A DNA stretch of 26,723 nt, taken from NCBI GenBank assembly GCA_002375765.1, contig DFMV01000078.1:1-26723 (forward strand). Direction: 5' to 3'. This DNA comes from Rhizobiales bacterium UBA3584. Its GTDB lineage: Bacteria; Pseudomonadota; Alphaproteobacteria; Rhizobiales; Devosiaceae. The notes under the pieces are model-generated. The model searched no databases. It saw only the letters and a list, made by a program, of their open reading frames with translations, and was not told the origin of the DNA. The stretch's first letter is position 1. Each line of letters starts with the position of its first letter. Made by a program: the position numbers and the translations under genes. Below, in pieces: positions 1-8,616 of the stretch.

Positions 1-563
1 AGCGCATTGCGGCTCTTGACCACGCCCGGCCGCTGGGCCAGCGCCAGAAGGATCAGAAATTCGGTCACCGTCAGCGTCACCCGCTGGCCCTTCCAGGTGC
101 AGGTGTGGCGCTCCTGATCCATCACCAGCGCGCCGCGTTCCAGTGAGGTCTTTGGCGCGCCCTCGTCGCCATTGACTACGGTCGAACCGGCCTCCTTGGG
201 TGCGGCGGCACGGCGCAGCACGGCCTTGACGCGCTCGACCAGCAGGCGCTGGGAAAAGGGCTTGGTGATGAAATCATCGGCCCCCATCTTGAGCCCGAAC
301 AACTCGTCGATCTCTTCATCCTTGGAGGTCAGAAAGATCACTGGAACATCCGATTTCTGCCGCAACCGGCGCAGCAACTCCATGCCGTCCATGCGGGGCA
401 TCTTGATATCGAGGATGGCCAGATCGGGACGCTCCGATGTCAGCCCGTCAAGTCCTGACGCACCATCGGTATAGGTGGCAACCTGATAGCCTTCCGCCTC
501 CAGCGTCATCGAGACCGACGTCAAAATATTGCGGTCGTCATCGACAAGAGCGATTTTGGGCAT
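1..563 (-). CDS. chvI: Two-component response regulator ChvI (OmpR family), partial at left edge
   Basis: This is the DNA-binding response regulator of the ChvG-ChvI (ExoS-ChvI) system, which controls envelope, acid-response and exopolysaccharide genes in Rhizobiales. The N-terminal 187 residues lie in the window, starting at the ATG at 561-563 ([10 protein letters not shown]). The receiver domain covers about residues 1-118, with the acidic pocket at D8-D10, phospho-acceptor D52 (AILDIKMP), the FLTS switch near 79-80 and K101 in the KPF motif. A winged-helix effector domain begins near residue 140 and is cut off by the window edge within the [10 protein letters not shown] segment. The divergent pckA neighbour reproduces the conserved rhizobial chvI/pckA arrangement, so the sensor gene chvG is expected just beyond the left edge. 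Family assignment is firm; the exact name rests on this synteny. Confidence 0.92.
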   Translation of the reverse strand, partial: MPKIALVDDDRNILTSVSMTLEAEGYQVATYTDGASGLDGLTSERPDLAILDIKMPRMDGMELLRRLRQKSDVPVIFLTSKDEEIDELFGLKMGADDFITKPFSQRLLVERVKAVLRRAAAPKEAGSTVVNGDEGAPKTSLERGALVMDQERHTCTWKGQRVTLTVTEFLILLALAQRPGVVKSRNA

Positions 564-652
564 GGATTTCCCTTTATCTGTTGCAAGCGCCCGGCAGGTA
601 AGACTGCATGGGGCGCTTTTCAATGTCGCTTCAGTGAAACTCTTGTGTCGAC

Positions 653-688
653 TTTTGCCGTGCACAATACGCGCAAATTATGGCAAAA
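653..688. promoter_or_regulatory. Inverted repeat in the chvI/pckA divergent promoter region
   Basis: A perfect 7-bp inverted repeat, TTTTGCC (653-659) and GGCAAAA (682-688), is separated by 22 bp. It lies between the chvI start (563) and the pckA start (826). The region 564-825 holds no credible gene. The repeat could be two operator half-sites, but no regulator can be named from sequence alone. Confidence 0.3.
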
Positions 689-825
689 CCAAACGCTTGC
701 TTGTGGCCCCGGTTCCATGCCGGTGCGCTAGACGAACGTCTTACGACCCATTGCCAGATGGAAGCGGGGCTGGCGGGGGGACTATGGTGGCGCTCAATAT
801 GCCATAGGATTTATGAGTGCCAGAG

Positions 826-2424
826 ATGACCACCACCACGTGCCAGAGCCTTGCCAAGACCGTTGCTGCCAAAGCCGCATCGGTCCGGTTCAACGACGCC
901 GCGCCGATCCTTGTTGAAACCGCCATCGCCAACGGCGAGGGGCGGCTCAGCGCCGATGGTGCTTTTGTCGCCGATACTGGCAAGTTCACCGGCCGCTCGC
1001 CGTCTGACAAGTTTATCGTGCGCGACGATTTGACCGAAAAACTGGTCTGGTGGGATAACACCAAGGCGCTCGATCCGGCCCAGTTCGAAATCCTGCTCGC
1101 CGATTTCACGGCGTCGCTCGCAGGTGCCGACCTGTTCGGTCAGCAGCTTTTCGCGGGTGCCGATCTCAAACATCAGCTCAATGTCGAAGTGCTGACCCCG
1201 TCGGCCTGGCATGCTCTGTTCATCCGCAATCTGTTGATCCGCCCGGCGCGCGCCGGCCTTACCGGCTTTGCTCCCGATGTAACGATCCTGCACAATCCCG
1301 CTTTCAAGGCCGACCCGGCGCGCCATGGCACCCGCAGCGAAACCGTTATTGCGCTCGATCTGAGCCGCAATATCGTTCTGATCGGCGGCACGGCCTATGC
1401 CGGCGAAATCAAGAAATCGGTGTTTTCGCTGTTCAATTTCCATGCGCCATCAGATGGCGTTCTGCCCATGCACTGCTCGGCCAACACCGGCAAGCAGGGC
1501 GACACGGCGCTGTTCTTTGGCCTCTCAGGCACCGGCAAGACCACCCTGTCCACCGACCCCGAGCGCATTCTGATCGGCGATGACGAGCATGGCTGGTCCG
1601 ATGATGGCGTCTTCAACCTCGAAGGCGGGTGCTATGCCAAGACCATCAACCTCTCGCCCCAGGCTGAGCCGGAAATTTTCGCCGCCACCAAGCGCTTCGG
1701 AACGGTGCTGGAAAACGTCGTGCTCGACGAGAACACCCGCGAGCCCGATTTCGACGATGGATCGAAAACCGAGAACACCCGCGCCGCCTACCCGCTCTAT
1801 GTGCTCGACAACGTCTCGCGCACCGGGACCGGCCCCACGCCCACCAATGTGGTGCTTCTGACTGCCGATGCCTTTGGTGTCCTGCCCCCCATTGCCCGGC
1901 TGTCGCCCGATCAGGCGATCTATCACTTCCTTTCCGGATACACCGCCAAGGTCGCCGGAACCGAGCGCGGTGTCACCGAACCCCAGGCCACTTTCTCGGC
2001 CTGTTTCGGTGCCCCCTTCATGAGCCTGCACCCAACTGTCTATGGCCGCATGCTCAAAAAGCGCATCCGCGAGAGCCTCGCCGAATGCTGGCTCATCAAC
2101 ACCGGCTGGACCGGCGGCGCCTATGGCGTTGGCAAGCGCATTTCGATCAAGGATACCCGTCGTCTGCTCAATGCGGCGCTGTCGGGCGAATTGATCAACG
2201 TTCCGGCCCGTATCGATCCAGTGTTCGGCTTTGCCGTCCCGCTCGCGGTTGAAGGTGTGGATTCCAGGCTCCTTACACCGCGTGAAACCTGGGAAGACAA
2301 GGCTGCCTATGACCGCCAGTCAGCCAAGCTTGTCGGCCTTTTCGAAGCCAATTTCGAAAAATTTGCCGCTGCCGACGCCCAGATCGCCGAAGCCGGCCCG
2401 CGCCTTGCAGTGGCTGCCGAATAA
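826..2424 (+). CDS. pckA: Phosphoenolpyruvate carboxykinase (ATP)
   Basis: This enzyme converts oxaloacetate plus ATP to phosphoenolpyruvate, CO2 and ADP in the cytoplasm, the committed step of gluconeogenesis from C4-dicarboxylates. I place the start at ATG 826 (MTTTTCQSL, 532 aa), although an in-frame GTG at 817 would add three residues. Visible family signatures, numbered from 817, are the substrate-binding TGRSPSDKF near 58-66, MHCSANTG near 218-225, the kinase-1a P-loop [11 protein letters not shown] at 235-245 and the metal-binding IGDDEHGW at 253-260. Length matches the ATP-dependent family (about 530-540 aa) rather than the GTP family. The gene stands alone, divergent from chvI, and is followed by an intrinsic terminator. 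No frameshift or missing motif is apparent. Confidence 0.97.
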   Translation: MTTTTCQSLAKTVAAKAASVRFNDAAPILVETAIANGEGRLSADGAFVADTGKFTGRSPSDKFIVRDDLTEKLVWWDNTKALDPAQFEILLADFTASLAGADLFGQQLFAGADLKHQLNVEVLTPSAWHALFIRNLLIRPARAGLTGFAPDVTILHNPAFKADPARHGTRSETVIALDLSRNIVLIGGTAYAGEIKKSVFSLFNFHAPSDGVLPMHCSANTGKQGDTALFFGLSGTGKTTLSTDPERILIGDDEHGWSDDGVFNLEGGCYAKTINLSPQAEPEIFAATKRFGTVLENVVLDENTREPDFDDGSKTENTRAAYPLYVLDNVSRTGTGPTPTNVVLLTADAFGVLPPIARLSPDQAIYHFLSGYTAKVAGTERGVTEPQATFSACFGAPFMSLHPTVYGRMLKKRIRESLAECWLINTGWTGGAYGVGKRISIKDTRRLLNAALSGELINVPARIDPVFGFAVPLAVEGVDSRLLTPRETWEDKAAYDRQSAKLVGLFEANFEKFAAADAQIAEAGPRLAVAAE

Positions 2425-2456
2425 GCATCGGGGGAAACATCTCACAGTGAGGAAAG

Positions 2457-2491
2457 CCTGCGCCGGATACGTCCGGTGCGGGTTTTCTTTT
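2457..2491 (+). terminator. Intrinsic terminator of pckA
   Basis: An 11-bp GC-rich stem (2457-2467 with 2472-2482, including G-T wobbles) with a four-base TACG loop is followed by TTTTCTTTT. It starts 33 bp after the pckA stop codon and has the classical rho-independent form on the plus strand. Confidence 0.88.
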
Positions 2492-2542
2492 GTGAAAGGT
2501 TCGGCCCGGTCATGCCCGCTGTTCTGTCACCTCGGCCTTCGA

Positions 2543-3130
2543 TCAATAAAAGATGTGATTGCCGATCGCGGCGACCTGCGTATAGGCCGAGGCCCAGGAG
2601 GGCGAAACCGTGGTGGTGTGGAAGTGCATCGCCGTGGTCAGCCCGTCCTCAGGCCGCTTGCCCTCGAGCGATTTGCGATAGGCGATCAGCGCCATGATGT
2701 TGGATTGAACCCAGCTTTCCCGATCAATGATATTGCCGTGCCCGCCATCATCAGGGCGACCGTCGCAGGCAAAGGAAAACTGGCAGCGATTGACCATATG
2801 GGCATTCTGGAACACCACGCCGCAAACGGTATCGGGATAGGTGCGGCTGTCGACCCTGTTGAGGATCACCGATGCAACGGCCCATTGGCCGCGATCGGGT
2901 TCGCCACGCGATTCATGGTAGATCGCCTGGGCAAGGCACTCGATTTCCGCAGCCGCAAACTGCTTGCGCTCGGCGGTGCTCACATAGCCCTGGGAAACGT
3001 ATTCGCTGAGCAGATCAGCGGTCAGGACCGCTTCTTCGGCATATGCCGGAAACAGACTCACCAGACCGAGAACGGCCCCTGTCACCCACTTCAAGATGGC
3101 GTGCTTGCCCCGCGCCAAATCGCCAGCCAT
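2543..3130 (-). CDS. Exported cell wall hydrolase, SleB/Hydrolase_2 family
   Basis: This is a predicted periplasmic peptidoglycan hydrolase of the SleB/CwlJ (Hydrolase_2) family, 195 aa. The start is ATG 3130, preceded by a strong AAGGGGA Shine-Dalgarno; an in-frame GTG at 3154 lacks one. The N-terminus has a short basic segment and a hydrophobic stretch ([12 protein letters not shown]) ending in a likely signal peptidase site PAYA-EE. The catalytic domain occupies the C-terminal two thirds and shows the family hallmarks: AIYHESRGE (presumed catalytic Glu), [13 protein letters not shown] and a final [12 protein letters not shown] segment. In non-sporulating alphaproteobacteria such proteins act in wall remodelling or septation rather than germination. 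Two CtrA-like boxes lie 77-108 bp upstream, which would fit cell-cycle control (inference). Confidence 0.88.
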   Translation of the reverse strand: MAGDLARGKHAILKWVTGAVLGLVSLFPAYAEEAVLTADLLSEYVSQGYVSTAERKQFAAAEIECLAQAIYHESRGEPDRGQWAVASVILNRVDSRTYPDTVCGVVFQNAHMVNRCQFSFACDGRPDDGGHGNIIDRESWVQSNIMALIAYRKSLEGKRPEDGLTTAMHFHTTTVSPSWASAYTQVAAIGNHIFY

Positions 3131-3206
3131 GTGTCCCCTTGTCCGGTTCGGCACCTCACAGTGATGCCGTTATCTCGTTGCCCTGACCCTTAACCCGATT
3201 AAGCCA

Positions 3207-3238
3207 TTAACGCGATGTTAAGCTTAATCAATGGTTAA
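3207..3238 (-). promoter_or_regulatory. Two tandem CtrA-like boxes (TTAA-N7-TTAA)
   Basis: Two exact TTAA-N7-TTAA matches, the core of the CtrA binding consensus, lie at 3207-3221 and 3224-3238, two bases apart. Further TTAA tetramers at 3190-3193 and 3199-3202 have non-canonical spacing. The segment is AT-rich in otherwise GC-rich DNA and is positioned like a promoter 77-108 bp upstream of the SleB-type hydrolase start at 3130. CtrA occupancy is inference. Confidence 0.55.
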
Positions 3239-3353
3239 TTTGTATCGCTTTTGGATCGTATTGCAAAGAGCCCTAAAGGAGGGGCCTGAACGGGGAGTGC
3301 TTCAAACACCTTGGATTTTATGCAAATTTTCGCCGACTACGCCCGGCGCACTT

Positions 3354-4241
3354 TCACAGCACGACGATCCCGGAGTGCTTGGCCTTGTGCTCGGGCTCCA
3401 CGTGGATGGTGATTATGGCGCCGGAATCGGTGTTTTTGAGCGCCACCTCGATCCGGTCGCAGATGTCGTGGGCGTCCTTGACGCTCATTGCAGCGGGCAC
3501 CACAAGATGGAAATCGATGAACACCGCCTTGCCCGCCTCACGGGCCCGCACGTCATGGGCCTCGATGGCCCCGTCGGCGTTGTCGGCGATGGTCTGGCGG
3601 ATGGCGTCGAGCCGTTCGGGCCCCGCCGAAACATCCATCAGCCCGCCTACACTGTGCGCCAGGAGCTTTGAGCCCGACCACAGGATATTGAGCCCCACCA
3701 GCACCGCCAGAGCCGCATCGAGCAGGGGCTGACCGCTCACCACCACCAGAACCAGCCCCACGGCGACGCCCAGCGAGGAGACCACGTCGGTCCAAAGATG
3801 GTGCCCGTCAGCTTCCAGCGCCGGCGATTGCAGCTCGCGCCCCTGCCGCACCAGTACCACGCTCCAGCCCCAGTTGATCGCCGTCGCTACCATGGAAATG
3901 GCGATGCCCTCGAACGGAGCATCAAGCGGGGTGGGGGCCATGAATCCCTGCCAAGCCTGATGAAAGATCAGCAGCGCCGCAACGACGATAAACACGCCCT
4001 CGAGCACCGCGGAAAAATATTCGGCCTTGTAGTAGCCGAAGGGCATTTTGGAATCGGCAGGCCGGGCCGCAAGGCGCACGGCGACTAGCGCCGCCACCGC
4101 TGTCGCCAGATTGACAATCGATTCCAGCGCATCCGAGAGCAACGCCACCGACCCGGTGATCTGAGCTGCCCACAATTTCAGCGCCAGAACGCCCAGCGCG
4201 ACGACGATACTTCCGATGGCGAGTTTGAGGACCTGTGACAT
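3354..4241 (-). CDS. Cation diffusion facilitator family transporter
   Basis: This inner-membrane antiporter of the CDF family exports a divalent metal (Zn, Fe, Mn or Co) in exchange for protons. From ATG 4241 it has 295 residues, the usual family length; longer in-frame starts would run into a palindromic intergenic element. Six membrane segments fit roughly residues 8-28, 33-56, 76-97, 113-131, 153-168 and 174-192. The transport-site signatures are SDALES in TM2 (D37) and H148-x3-D152 in TM5 (HHLWTDVVSS), corresponding to the FieF tetrahedral site. The cytoplasmic ferredoxin-like domain (about 205-283) carries the expected histidines in EAHDVR, FHLVV and IHVEPE. TM2 has E40/S41 where FieF has a second Asp, so metal specificity cannot be assigned. 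Confidence 0.9.
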   Translation of the reverse strand: MSQVLKLAIGSIVVALGVLALKLWAAQITGSVALLSDALESIVNLATAVAALVAVRLAARPADSKMPFGYYKAEYFSAVLEGVFIVVAALLIFHQAWQGFMAPTPLDAPFEGIAISMVATAINWGWSVVLVRQGRELQSPALEADGHHLWTDVVSSLGVAVGLVLVVVSGQPLLDAALAVLVGLNILWSGSKLLAHSVGGLMDVSAGPERLDAIRQTIADNADGAIEAHDVRAREAGKAVFIDFHLVVPAAMSVKDAHDICDRIEVALKNTDSGAIITIHVEPEHKAKHSGIVVL

Positions 4242-4256
4242 GGCGGGCAACCTGGA

Positions 4257-4334
4257 GTGCTTCCAGCAAAAGTGGTCTCCACTTTTGCGGTTCGGAAGCG
4301 CGACAAACAAGGACCGAGAGCGCCTCAAGCGCTC
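4257..4334. repeat. Palindromic intergenic element, copy 1
   Basis: A perfect 10-bp inverted repeat with a three-base loop, GCAAAAGTGG / CCACTTTTGC (4266-4275 / 4279-4288), sits inside an outer stem GCTTCC / GGAAGC (4259-4264 / 4294-4299). GGTTCGGA follows the inner stem and GCGCGACAAA lies downstream. A further small hairpin GAGCGC / GCGCTC (4318-4323 / 4329-4334) follows. It lies between the CDF start and the HAD phosphatase stop and matches a second copy at 5191-5265. It resembles dispersed palindromic elements of Rhizobiales genomes. Confidence 0.7.
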
Positions 4335-4385
4335 CGACGGTTGAGAAGCAATAGGCTAGCCCCTAGCCCAACCGATGCGCTGTGT

Positions 4386-5102
4386 CTATCCTCTTGATTT
4401 TACTTGCAAATGCTCCTGAAAGCCATTTGCAGAACGGGGCGCTGAAACCAGGTGCTTATGGGCGTGGGTCATGCTCTCGAGCACCGCCACGCACAGCGCC
4501 GCGACGTCATCGGACGGCGCAACCAGATCGGGCACCATTACGGTGCGCATACCCGCAGCATGCGCCGCCCTAACCCCCGACACCGAATCTTCGAACGCCA
4601 CGCAATGAACCGGATCGACCTTGAGGCGCCGCGCCGCCGTCAGGTAGGGTTCGGGGTGCGGCTTTGGGTTGATGACGTCGTCGCGGGTAACGATGGTGTC
4701 GAAAAACCCGATCACCCCCGCCGCTTCGAGATGGCCCAGTGCATGATTGGCCCGCGACGAGGTCGCAACCGCCAGCGGAATATCGAGCTCACGCAGCGCC
4801 GTGACCAGTTCCACAGCGCCGGGCTTGACCGGCACGGCATCCGCCATCCGGATTTTCATGGAAGCCCGGCATTTGTCGTCGAACATCTCATAGGGGAAAT
4901 GCGCGCCGAAATTTTCCAGTAGCAGCGCGGCTGTCGCCTCGTGCGAGGATCCCACCATGCGCCCGTGAACGAGGTCGGTCATTTCGAACCCCATCTCCGT
5001 GCAAACCTCATAGACAATGGCCTTGAACACCGCTTCGGTATCGAGCAGCGTTCCGTCCATATCGAAGATGACGGCATCGAAGGGATGGGAGAGCGGAGAC
5101 AT
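4386..5102 (-). CDS. HAD superfamily (subfamily IA) phosphatase/phosphoglucomutase-like
   Basis: This is a cytoplasmic haloacid dehalogenase-type hydrolase, probably acting on a small phosphorylated metabolite such as a sugar phosphate. The start is taken as ATG 5102 (MSPLSHPFDAVIFDMDGT, 238 aa); a GTG at 5117 is possible and neither has a clear Shine-Dalgarno. All four HAD motifs are present: motif I DMDGTLLDTE with D14 (nucleophile) and D16, motif II VATSSRAN near T114/S115, motif III K147 in NPKPHPEPY, and motif IV FEDSVSGVRAAHAAGM with E171/D172. The alpha-helical cap between motifs I and II is of the beta-phosphoglucomutase/GPP type. The last 25 or so residues extend past the core and are not recognisable. 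The gene is bracketed by two copies of a palindromic element. The substrate cannot be predicted. Confidence 0.88.
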   Translation of the reverse strand: MSPLSHPFDAVIFDMDGTLLDTEAVFKAIVYEVCTEMGFEMTDLVHGRMVGSSHEATAALLLENFGAHFPYEMFDDKCRASMKIRMADAVPVKPGAVELVTALRELDIPLAVATSSRANHALGHLEAAGVIGFFDTIVTRDDVINPKPHPEPYLTAARRLKVDPVHCVAFEDSVSGVRAAHAAGMRTVMVPDLVAPSDDVAALCVAVLESMTHAHKHLVSAPRSANGFQEHLQVKSRG

Positions 5103-5190
5103 GAGGAGCTTTCGCACTAAGTTCGGAAAGCACGGTCCACTAGCACGATCGAAAGGCCGATAAAAGGCATCATCATGTCAACCTTGCCAC

Positions 5191-5265
5191 GGAGCGTTTC
5201 CAGGATAGGTGGCGCCCACCTATCCGGTTCGGACCCGAAGGGCCGTGCAAGCGAAACGCGACAAA
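5191..5265. repeat. Palindromic intergenic element, copy 2
   Basis: A perfect 10-bp inverted repeat with a CGC loop, GGATAGGTGG / CCACCTATCC (5203-5212 / 5216-5225), is enclosed by a 7-bp outer stem GCGTTTC / GAAACGC (5194-5200 / 5253-5259). It aligns with the element at 4257-4334 through the conserved GTTCGGA after the inner stem and CGCGACAAA at the end, but carries about 20 extra bases before the closing arm. The stem sequences differ between copies while pairing is kept. Confidence 0.7.
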
Positions 5266-5275
5266 GCTGAGAACC

Positions 5276-7612
5276 TCAGTTCTCGTCCTCTGGGCCCTCA
5301 TCGACATCGGGCATATCCTTACCCGCGATTTCGTCCTCGCGCCGCCGGCGCTTTGGCTTGGCCTCCAGCGTTTTGGCCGGTTTCGCCGTCGCCGTATCGT
5401 CGGCTGGCTCGTCCTCGCGAACCATATGCATGGGCGGTGCCTTGCCGTCCTTGCCCACGCCGAAATACAAAGTCTGGTGTGGGAAGGGGATTTCGATGTC
5501 GCGCGCGTCAAATATCCGCTTCACGATGGCGTTGTAGGCCCGCTTGATGCCCCATTGCTTGCCAGGCAGCGTCTTGATGCGGGCCCGCAGCACCACTTCG
5601 CTCGCCCCGAACGCATTGACGCCCATCCATTCGAAATCGTCGATGATCGCACTCGTATATTCGGGATCGGCCCGCAATTCTTCGAACGCATCAAGCATGG
5701 CCTGGCGGGCCTCTTCGACATTCTCGCGATAGCCCACTCCCATGTCGATGACCGCATAGGAAAAGCCGCGCATGAAATTGGTGACCGTATCGACCGAGGA
5801 AAACGGAATGATGTGATAGGAGCCCTCGATGTCGCGCAGCGAGACAGAGCGGATGGTCAACCGCTCGACGACACCTGAAATTCCGCCAACCGATACAACG
5901 TCACCCACATCGATAGCCCCTTCAAGCTGGATGAAGATGCCAGTGATGATGTCCTGCACCAGCTTTTGCGCCCCGAAACCGATGGCGAGGCCCAGAACAC
6001 CGGCCGAGGCCAGAAGCGGGGCAATATTGATGCCGACTTCAGACAGAACGAACATCAGCGTGATGACGATGAGAGCAATGGTCAACGCATTGCGCAACAG
6101 AGCAAACAGCGTCCGCTTGCGCGCCGTGGCGCCAGGCGCCAGTTCGGGATTGACCTGGCTGTCCATCCAGGTGTTGAGCCCCACCCAGGCAAGGACCGCG
6201 ACACTCAGTATGATAAGGATCGTCACCGCCGATCCGGCCACCCGCGCCCCGAACTCGCCTTCAATAAAGTCGACAAAGTTGAAAAAGCCCAGCTTGTGCA
6301 GGCAGAAGATCACGATCGCGCCGATAATGATGAACCGCGCCACCTTGAGCACGGCGGGCACGATCTTGTGCAATTGCCGCTGCAGCTCGGGCGAACGCCT
6401 GCGCAGGCCTTCGGGCAGGTTAAACCCCTTGCGGGCGCTGCGCTTGATGAGATTGAGAATCACCACCCCGATCATGATGGCGATCACCACCTGCACATTG
6501 TCCCAGACATAGGCCTGAAACTGGACGCTGGTCCGTGTCAGAGCGATCACCGCCAGAACGGCCAGGTAGATCAGCGCAAAGATGTGCCAGTTGCGGATCG
6601 GCAGGCCCAACCCGCGCTGCGCCTCCTTGTTCTCGATCATCGCCATCAGCTTGTGTTTGACCGGCTGGCGCGCCACCATCACCGCCACCGCCATGGCAAT
6701 CAGCGTCAAAAGCAAAAGGACAACCGAAATGGCCCGCCCCGCTGCAAACGAAACGCTAGCGGCTATAAGTGGCAGCACCATCATCTGCCCGAAAACGAAC
6801 AGCGAGATGATGAACCGCGACCACCCCATCACCGATTTCGCCTCGCCGTCCGACAGATGCACCAGCCGCTGCTCGGGCAGGTTGGGCGAAACAATGGTCA
6901 GGATGATCGCCATCACGATTTCGACCATCAGGAACGCATTGAGATAGAGCGCATGCTCGAGCCGGATTACCCCGGCCTCGCCCAGAAACGCCGCCGCGAT
7001 GCCATAGCCCACGGCATAGGGAATGGCCGCCGCCAGCACGTCGAGCATGAATTCGAGAACCAGCGCCACCGGCTTGGCGATCCAGCCGCCTGAATTGAAC
7101 AGCGCCCGTAGCCGCTCGCGCGGAATGCGCACCAGCCGACGCATCAAAAACAGTCCGCCATAAGTCAGAACCACCAGAGCGGCGACATTGGCCAGAATGC
7201 CCCACAGCGCATTGAGCTCCGAAAGCGAAAGTGCCGCAAAGATTTCCGGCGTGGCGGCCAGCTGCCGCCACAGCTGACCCAGCGAGGCCATGGTGTTCTC
7301 GACCGCAGAGAGGGTGACGTCGGAAATCTGACCGCCGATCGACTGCAATTCGTTGCCCTCGCCGCCCTCGGTCGGTTCGGTGGTGTCATCACTCGCCGTG
7401 CTGCCTTCGAGCCCCGCTTCCAGTTCGGCAATCAGTGCATCGCGCGCTGCATCGTCGCGCAGCACCTCGATCAGCTGGCTCAGTGCCTCCTGTGGGCTTT
7501 CGCTGGCGGTGTCGGCGGCCTCATCCTGCGCCATCGCTGGCAGGCAAAGCCCCAGACCAATGACTATGACAGCAACGAACCGGAACAGGCGGGGGAGGAT
7601 AAAAAGCGGCAT
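5276..7612 (-). CDS. Large MscS-family mechanosensitive channel (YbiO-like)
   Basis: This inner-membrane mechanosensitive channel would relieve turgor on osmotic downshock. It has 778 aa, close to the larger MscS paralogues such as E. coli YbiO and far longer than MscS itself. A signal peptide (residues 1-28, ending PAMA) leads to a periplasmic region with an acidic, Thr/Glu/Gly-rich stretch (about 70-90). Many membrane segments follow between about 135 and 530. The MscS core begins with the pore-lining, Gly/Ala-rich TM3 (ASAGVLGLAIGFGAQKLVQD, about 535-554). It continues with the beta domain (GDVVSVGGISGVVERLTIR) and the alpha/beta cytoplasmic cage to about 720. The C-terminal 55 residues are strongly charged (AKPKRRRRED...) and probably disordered. 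Start ATG 7612 has a modest AGG upstream. It is divergent from the DUF72 gene. Confidence 0.93.
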   Translation of the reverse strand: MPLFILPRLFRFVAVIVIGLGLCLPAMAQDEAADTASESPQEALSQLIEVLRDDAARDALIAELEAGLEGSTASDDTTEPTEGGEGNELQSIGGQISDVTLSAVENTMASLGQLWRQLAATPEIFAALSLSELNALWGILANVAALVVLTYGGLFLMRRLVRIPRERLRALFNSGGWIAKPVALVLEFMLDVLAAAIPYAVGYGIAAAFLGEAGVIRLEHALYLNAFLMVEIVMAIILTIVSPNLPEQRLVHLSDGEAKSVMGWSRFIISLFVFGQMMVLPLIAASVSFAAGRAISVVLLLLTLIAMAVAVMVARQPVKHKLMAMIENKEAQRGLGLPIRNWHIFALIYLAVLAVIALTRTSVQFQAYVWDNVQVVIAIMIGVVILNLIKRSARKGFNLPEGLRRRSPELQRQLHKIVPAVLKVARFIIIGAIVIFCLHKLGFFNFVDFIEGEFGARVAGSAVTILIILSVAVLAWVGLNTWMDSQVNPELAPGATARKRTLFALLRNALTIALIVITLMFVLSEVGINIAPLLASAGVLGLAIGFGAQKLVQDIITGIFIQLEGAIDVGDVVSVGGISGVVERLTIRSVSLRDIEGSYHIIPFSSVDTVTNFMRGFSYAVIDMGVGYRENVEEARQAMLDAFEELRADPEYTSAIIDDFEWMGVNAFGASEVVLRARIKTLPGKQWGIKRAYNAIVKRIFDARDIEIPFPHQTLYFGVGKDGKAPPMHMVREDEPADDTATAKPAKTLEAKPKRRRREDEIAGKDMPDVDEGPEDEN

Positions 7613-7793
7613 GGACCTGCAGATGGGCTGATGGAATGTGCGCCGAGGCTACCCGCCTTGTCGCTCCGATTGAACCCCCCGCTTTCCATTCGGTTGCCTG
7701 CCACCCAGGATTTTTTGCCCCGCCGTCAATTCCGGGCTTTCGATTGAGGACCGCAATGCTAGTCTGTCGCAAACGATGTTATGGGAGGCTGCA

Positions 7794-8600
7794 ATGGCTG
7801 TGGGCAGGATTTTCATTGGCGTGGGCGGCTGGACGTTCGAGCCTTGGCGCGGCACCTATTACCCCGAAAAACTCACCCAGAAGCGCGAGCTCGAACACAT
7901 GGGCTCGACCATGACCGGGGTCGAGGTCAACGGCACCTTCTATGGTTCCCAAAAGCCCGAAAGCTTCCGCAAATGGCACGACGAAGTGCCAGAAAATTTC
8001 ATGTTCACATTGAAGGGCACCCGCTACGCGACCAACAAGAAGGTGCTGGCCGAGGCCGGCGAATCGGTCAACCGTTTCACGTCGTCGGGCATCGTCGAAC
8101 TCAAGGACAAGCTCGGCCCCATCAACTGGCAGCTCGCCGCCACCAAGAAGTTCGATCCCGCCGATTTCGGCGCATTTTTGAAACTCCTGCCCGCCACTCA
8201 GGATAACAGGGCCCTCCGTCACGCCGTCGAGGCCCGCCACGAAAGTTTTGCCAATGCCGAGGCAGTCGCCTTGGCCCGCGAGGACGGCGTGGCGCTGATC
8301 ACCGGCGCCGATGCCGAATATTCGGTGATCGCCGACCCCACTGCCGATTTCGTCTATCTGCGCCTCCAGGGCACCTCCGAGGACAACGAAAAAGGCTATT
8401 CGGAAAAAGCCCTCGACGCCTGGGCCGACCGCATCGTCACCTATGCCAAAGGCGGCGTCCCCAACGATCTTCCCAGCTTCGGCCCTGCACCAACCGAAAA
8501 GCCTCGCGACGTCTTCGCCTTCGTGATTTCCGGCTTCAAGGAAAAAAACCCCGCCGCCGCAATGGCGCTGATCGAAAGGGTGAAAAGGCGCGCCGGCTGA
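7794..8600 (+). CDS. DUF72 (YecE-like) family protein
   Basis: This 268-aa soluble protein belongs to the DUF72 family, a TIM-barrel-like fold of unknown function. Recognisable family segments are FIGVGGWTFEPWRGTYYP at the N-terminus, TGVEVNGTFYGSQKPESFRKW, FMFTLKGTRYATN, the EARHESF stretch and the late DFVYLRLQG. ATG 7794 is chosen because GGGAGG lies 6-7 bases before it; an upstream ATG at 7776 has no such site. The gene converges on the Hsp70-like gene, with only 16 bp between the stop codons, and its stop lies within a hairpin. No enzymatic activity is established for the family and none is proposed here. Confidence 0.88.
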   Translation: MAVGRIFIGVGGWTFEPWRGTYYPEKLTQKRELEHMGSTMTGVEVNGTFYGSQKPESFRKWHDEVPENFMFTLKGTRYATNKKVLAEAGESVNRFTSSGIVELKDKLGPINWQLAATKKFDPADFGAFLKLLPATQDNRALRHAVEARHESFANAEAVALAREDGVALITGADAEYSVIADPTADFVYLRLQGTSEDNEKGYSEKALDAWADRIVTYAKGGVPNDLPSFGPAPTEKPRDVFAFVISGFKEKNPAAAMALIERVKRRAG

Positions 8601-8611
8601 CCTCGGTCAGC
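8596..8611. terminator. Hairpin between convergent DUF72 and Hsp70-like genes
   Basis: A perfect 7-bp inverted repeat, GCTGACC / GGTCAGC, with only TC between the arms, includes the DUF72 stop codon. It lies in the 16-bp gap between two convergent genes, so it may act on both transcripts. No T-tract follows on either strand, so terminator function is tentative. Confidence 0.35.
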
Positions 8612-8616
8612 AACGT

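Noticed and set aside
811..1443. Minus-strand frame opposite pckA
   Set aside because: It overlaps the pckA coding region entirely and has no recognisable motif or ribosome binding site.
2231..3193. Plus-strand frame spanning the pckA end and the SleB-type gene
   Set aside because: It runs through the pckA terminator and antisense to the hydrolase; no protein features.
3231..3671. Plus-strand frame beginning in the CtrA-like region
   Set aside because: Most of it is antisense to the CDF transporter, and no ribosome binding site precedes it.
4386..5102. Mobile cassette carrying the HAD gene between the two palindromes
   Set aside because: The elements lack target duplications or a linked transposase in view, and the gene's codon use looks like that of its neighbours; bracketing alone is not evidence of mobility.
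5966..7093. Long plus-strand open frame (375 codons) opposite the MscS-family gene
   Set aside because: It is antisense to a well-supported channel gene, its translation is rich in His/Arg/Gln/Asp with no domain, and it is a frame artefact of high-GC coding DNA.
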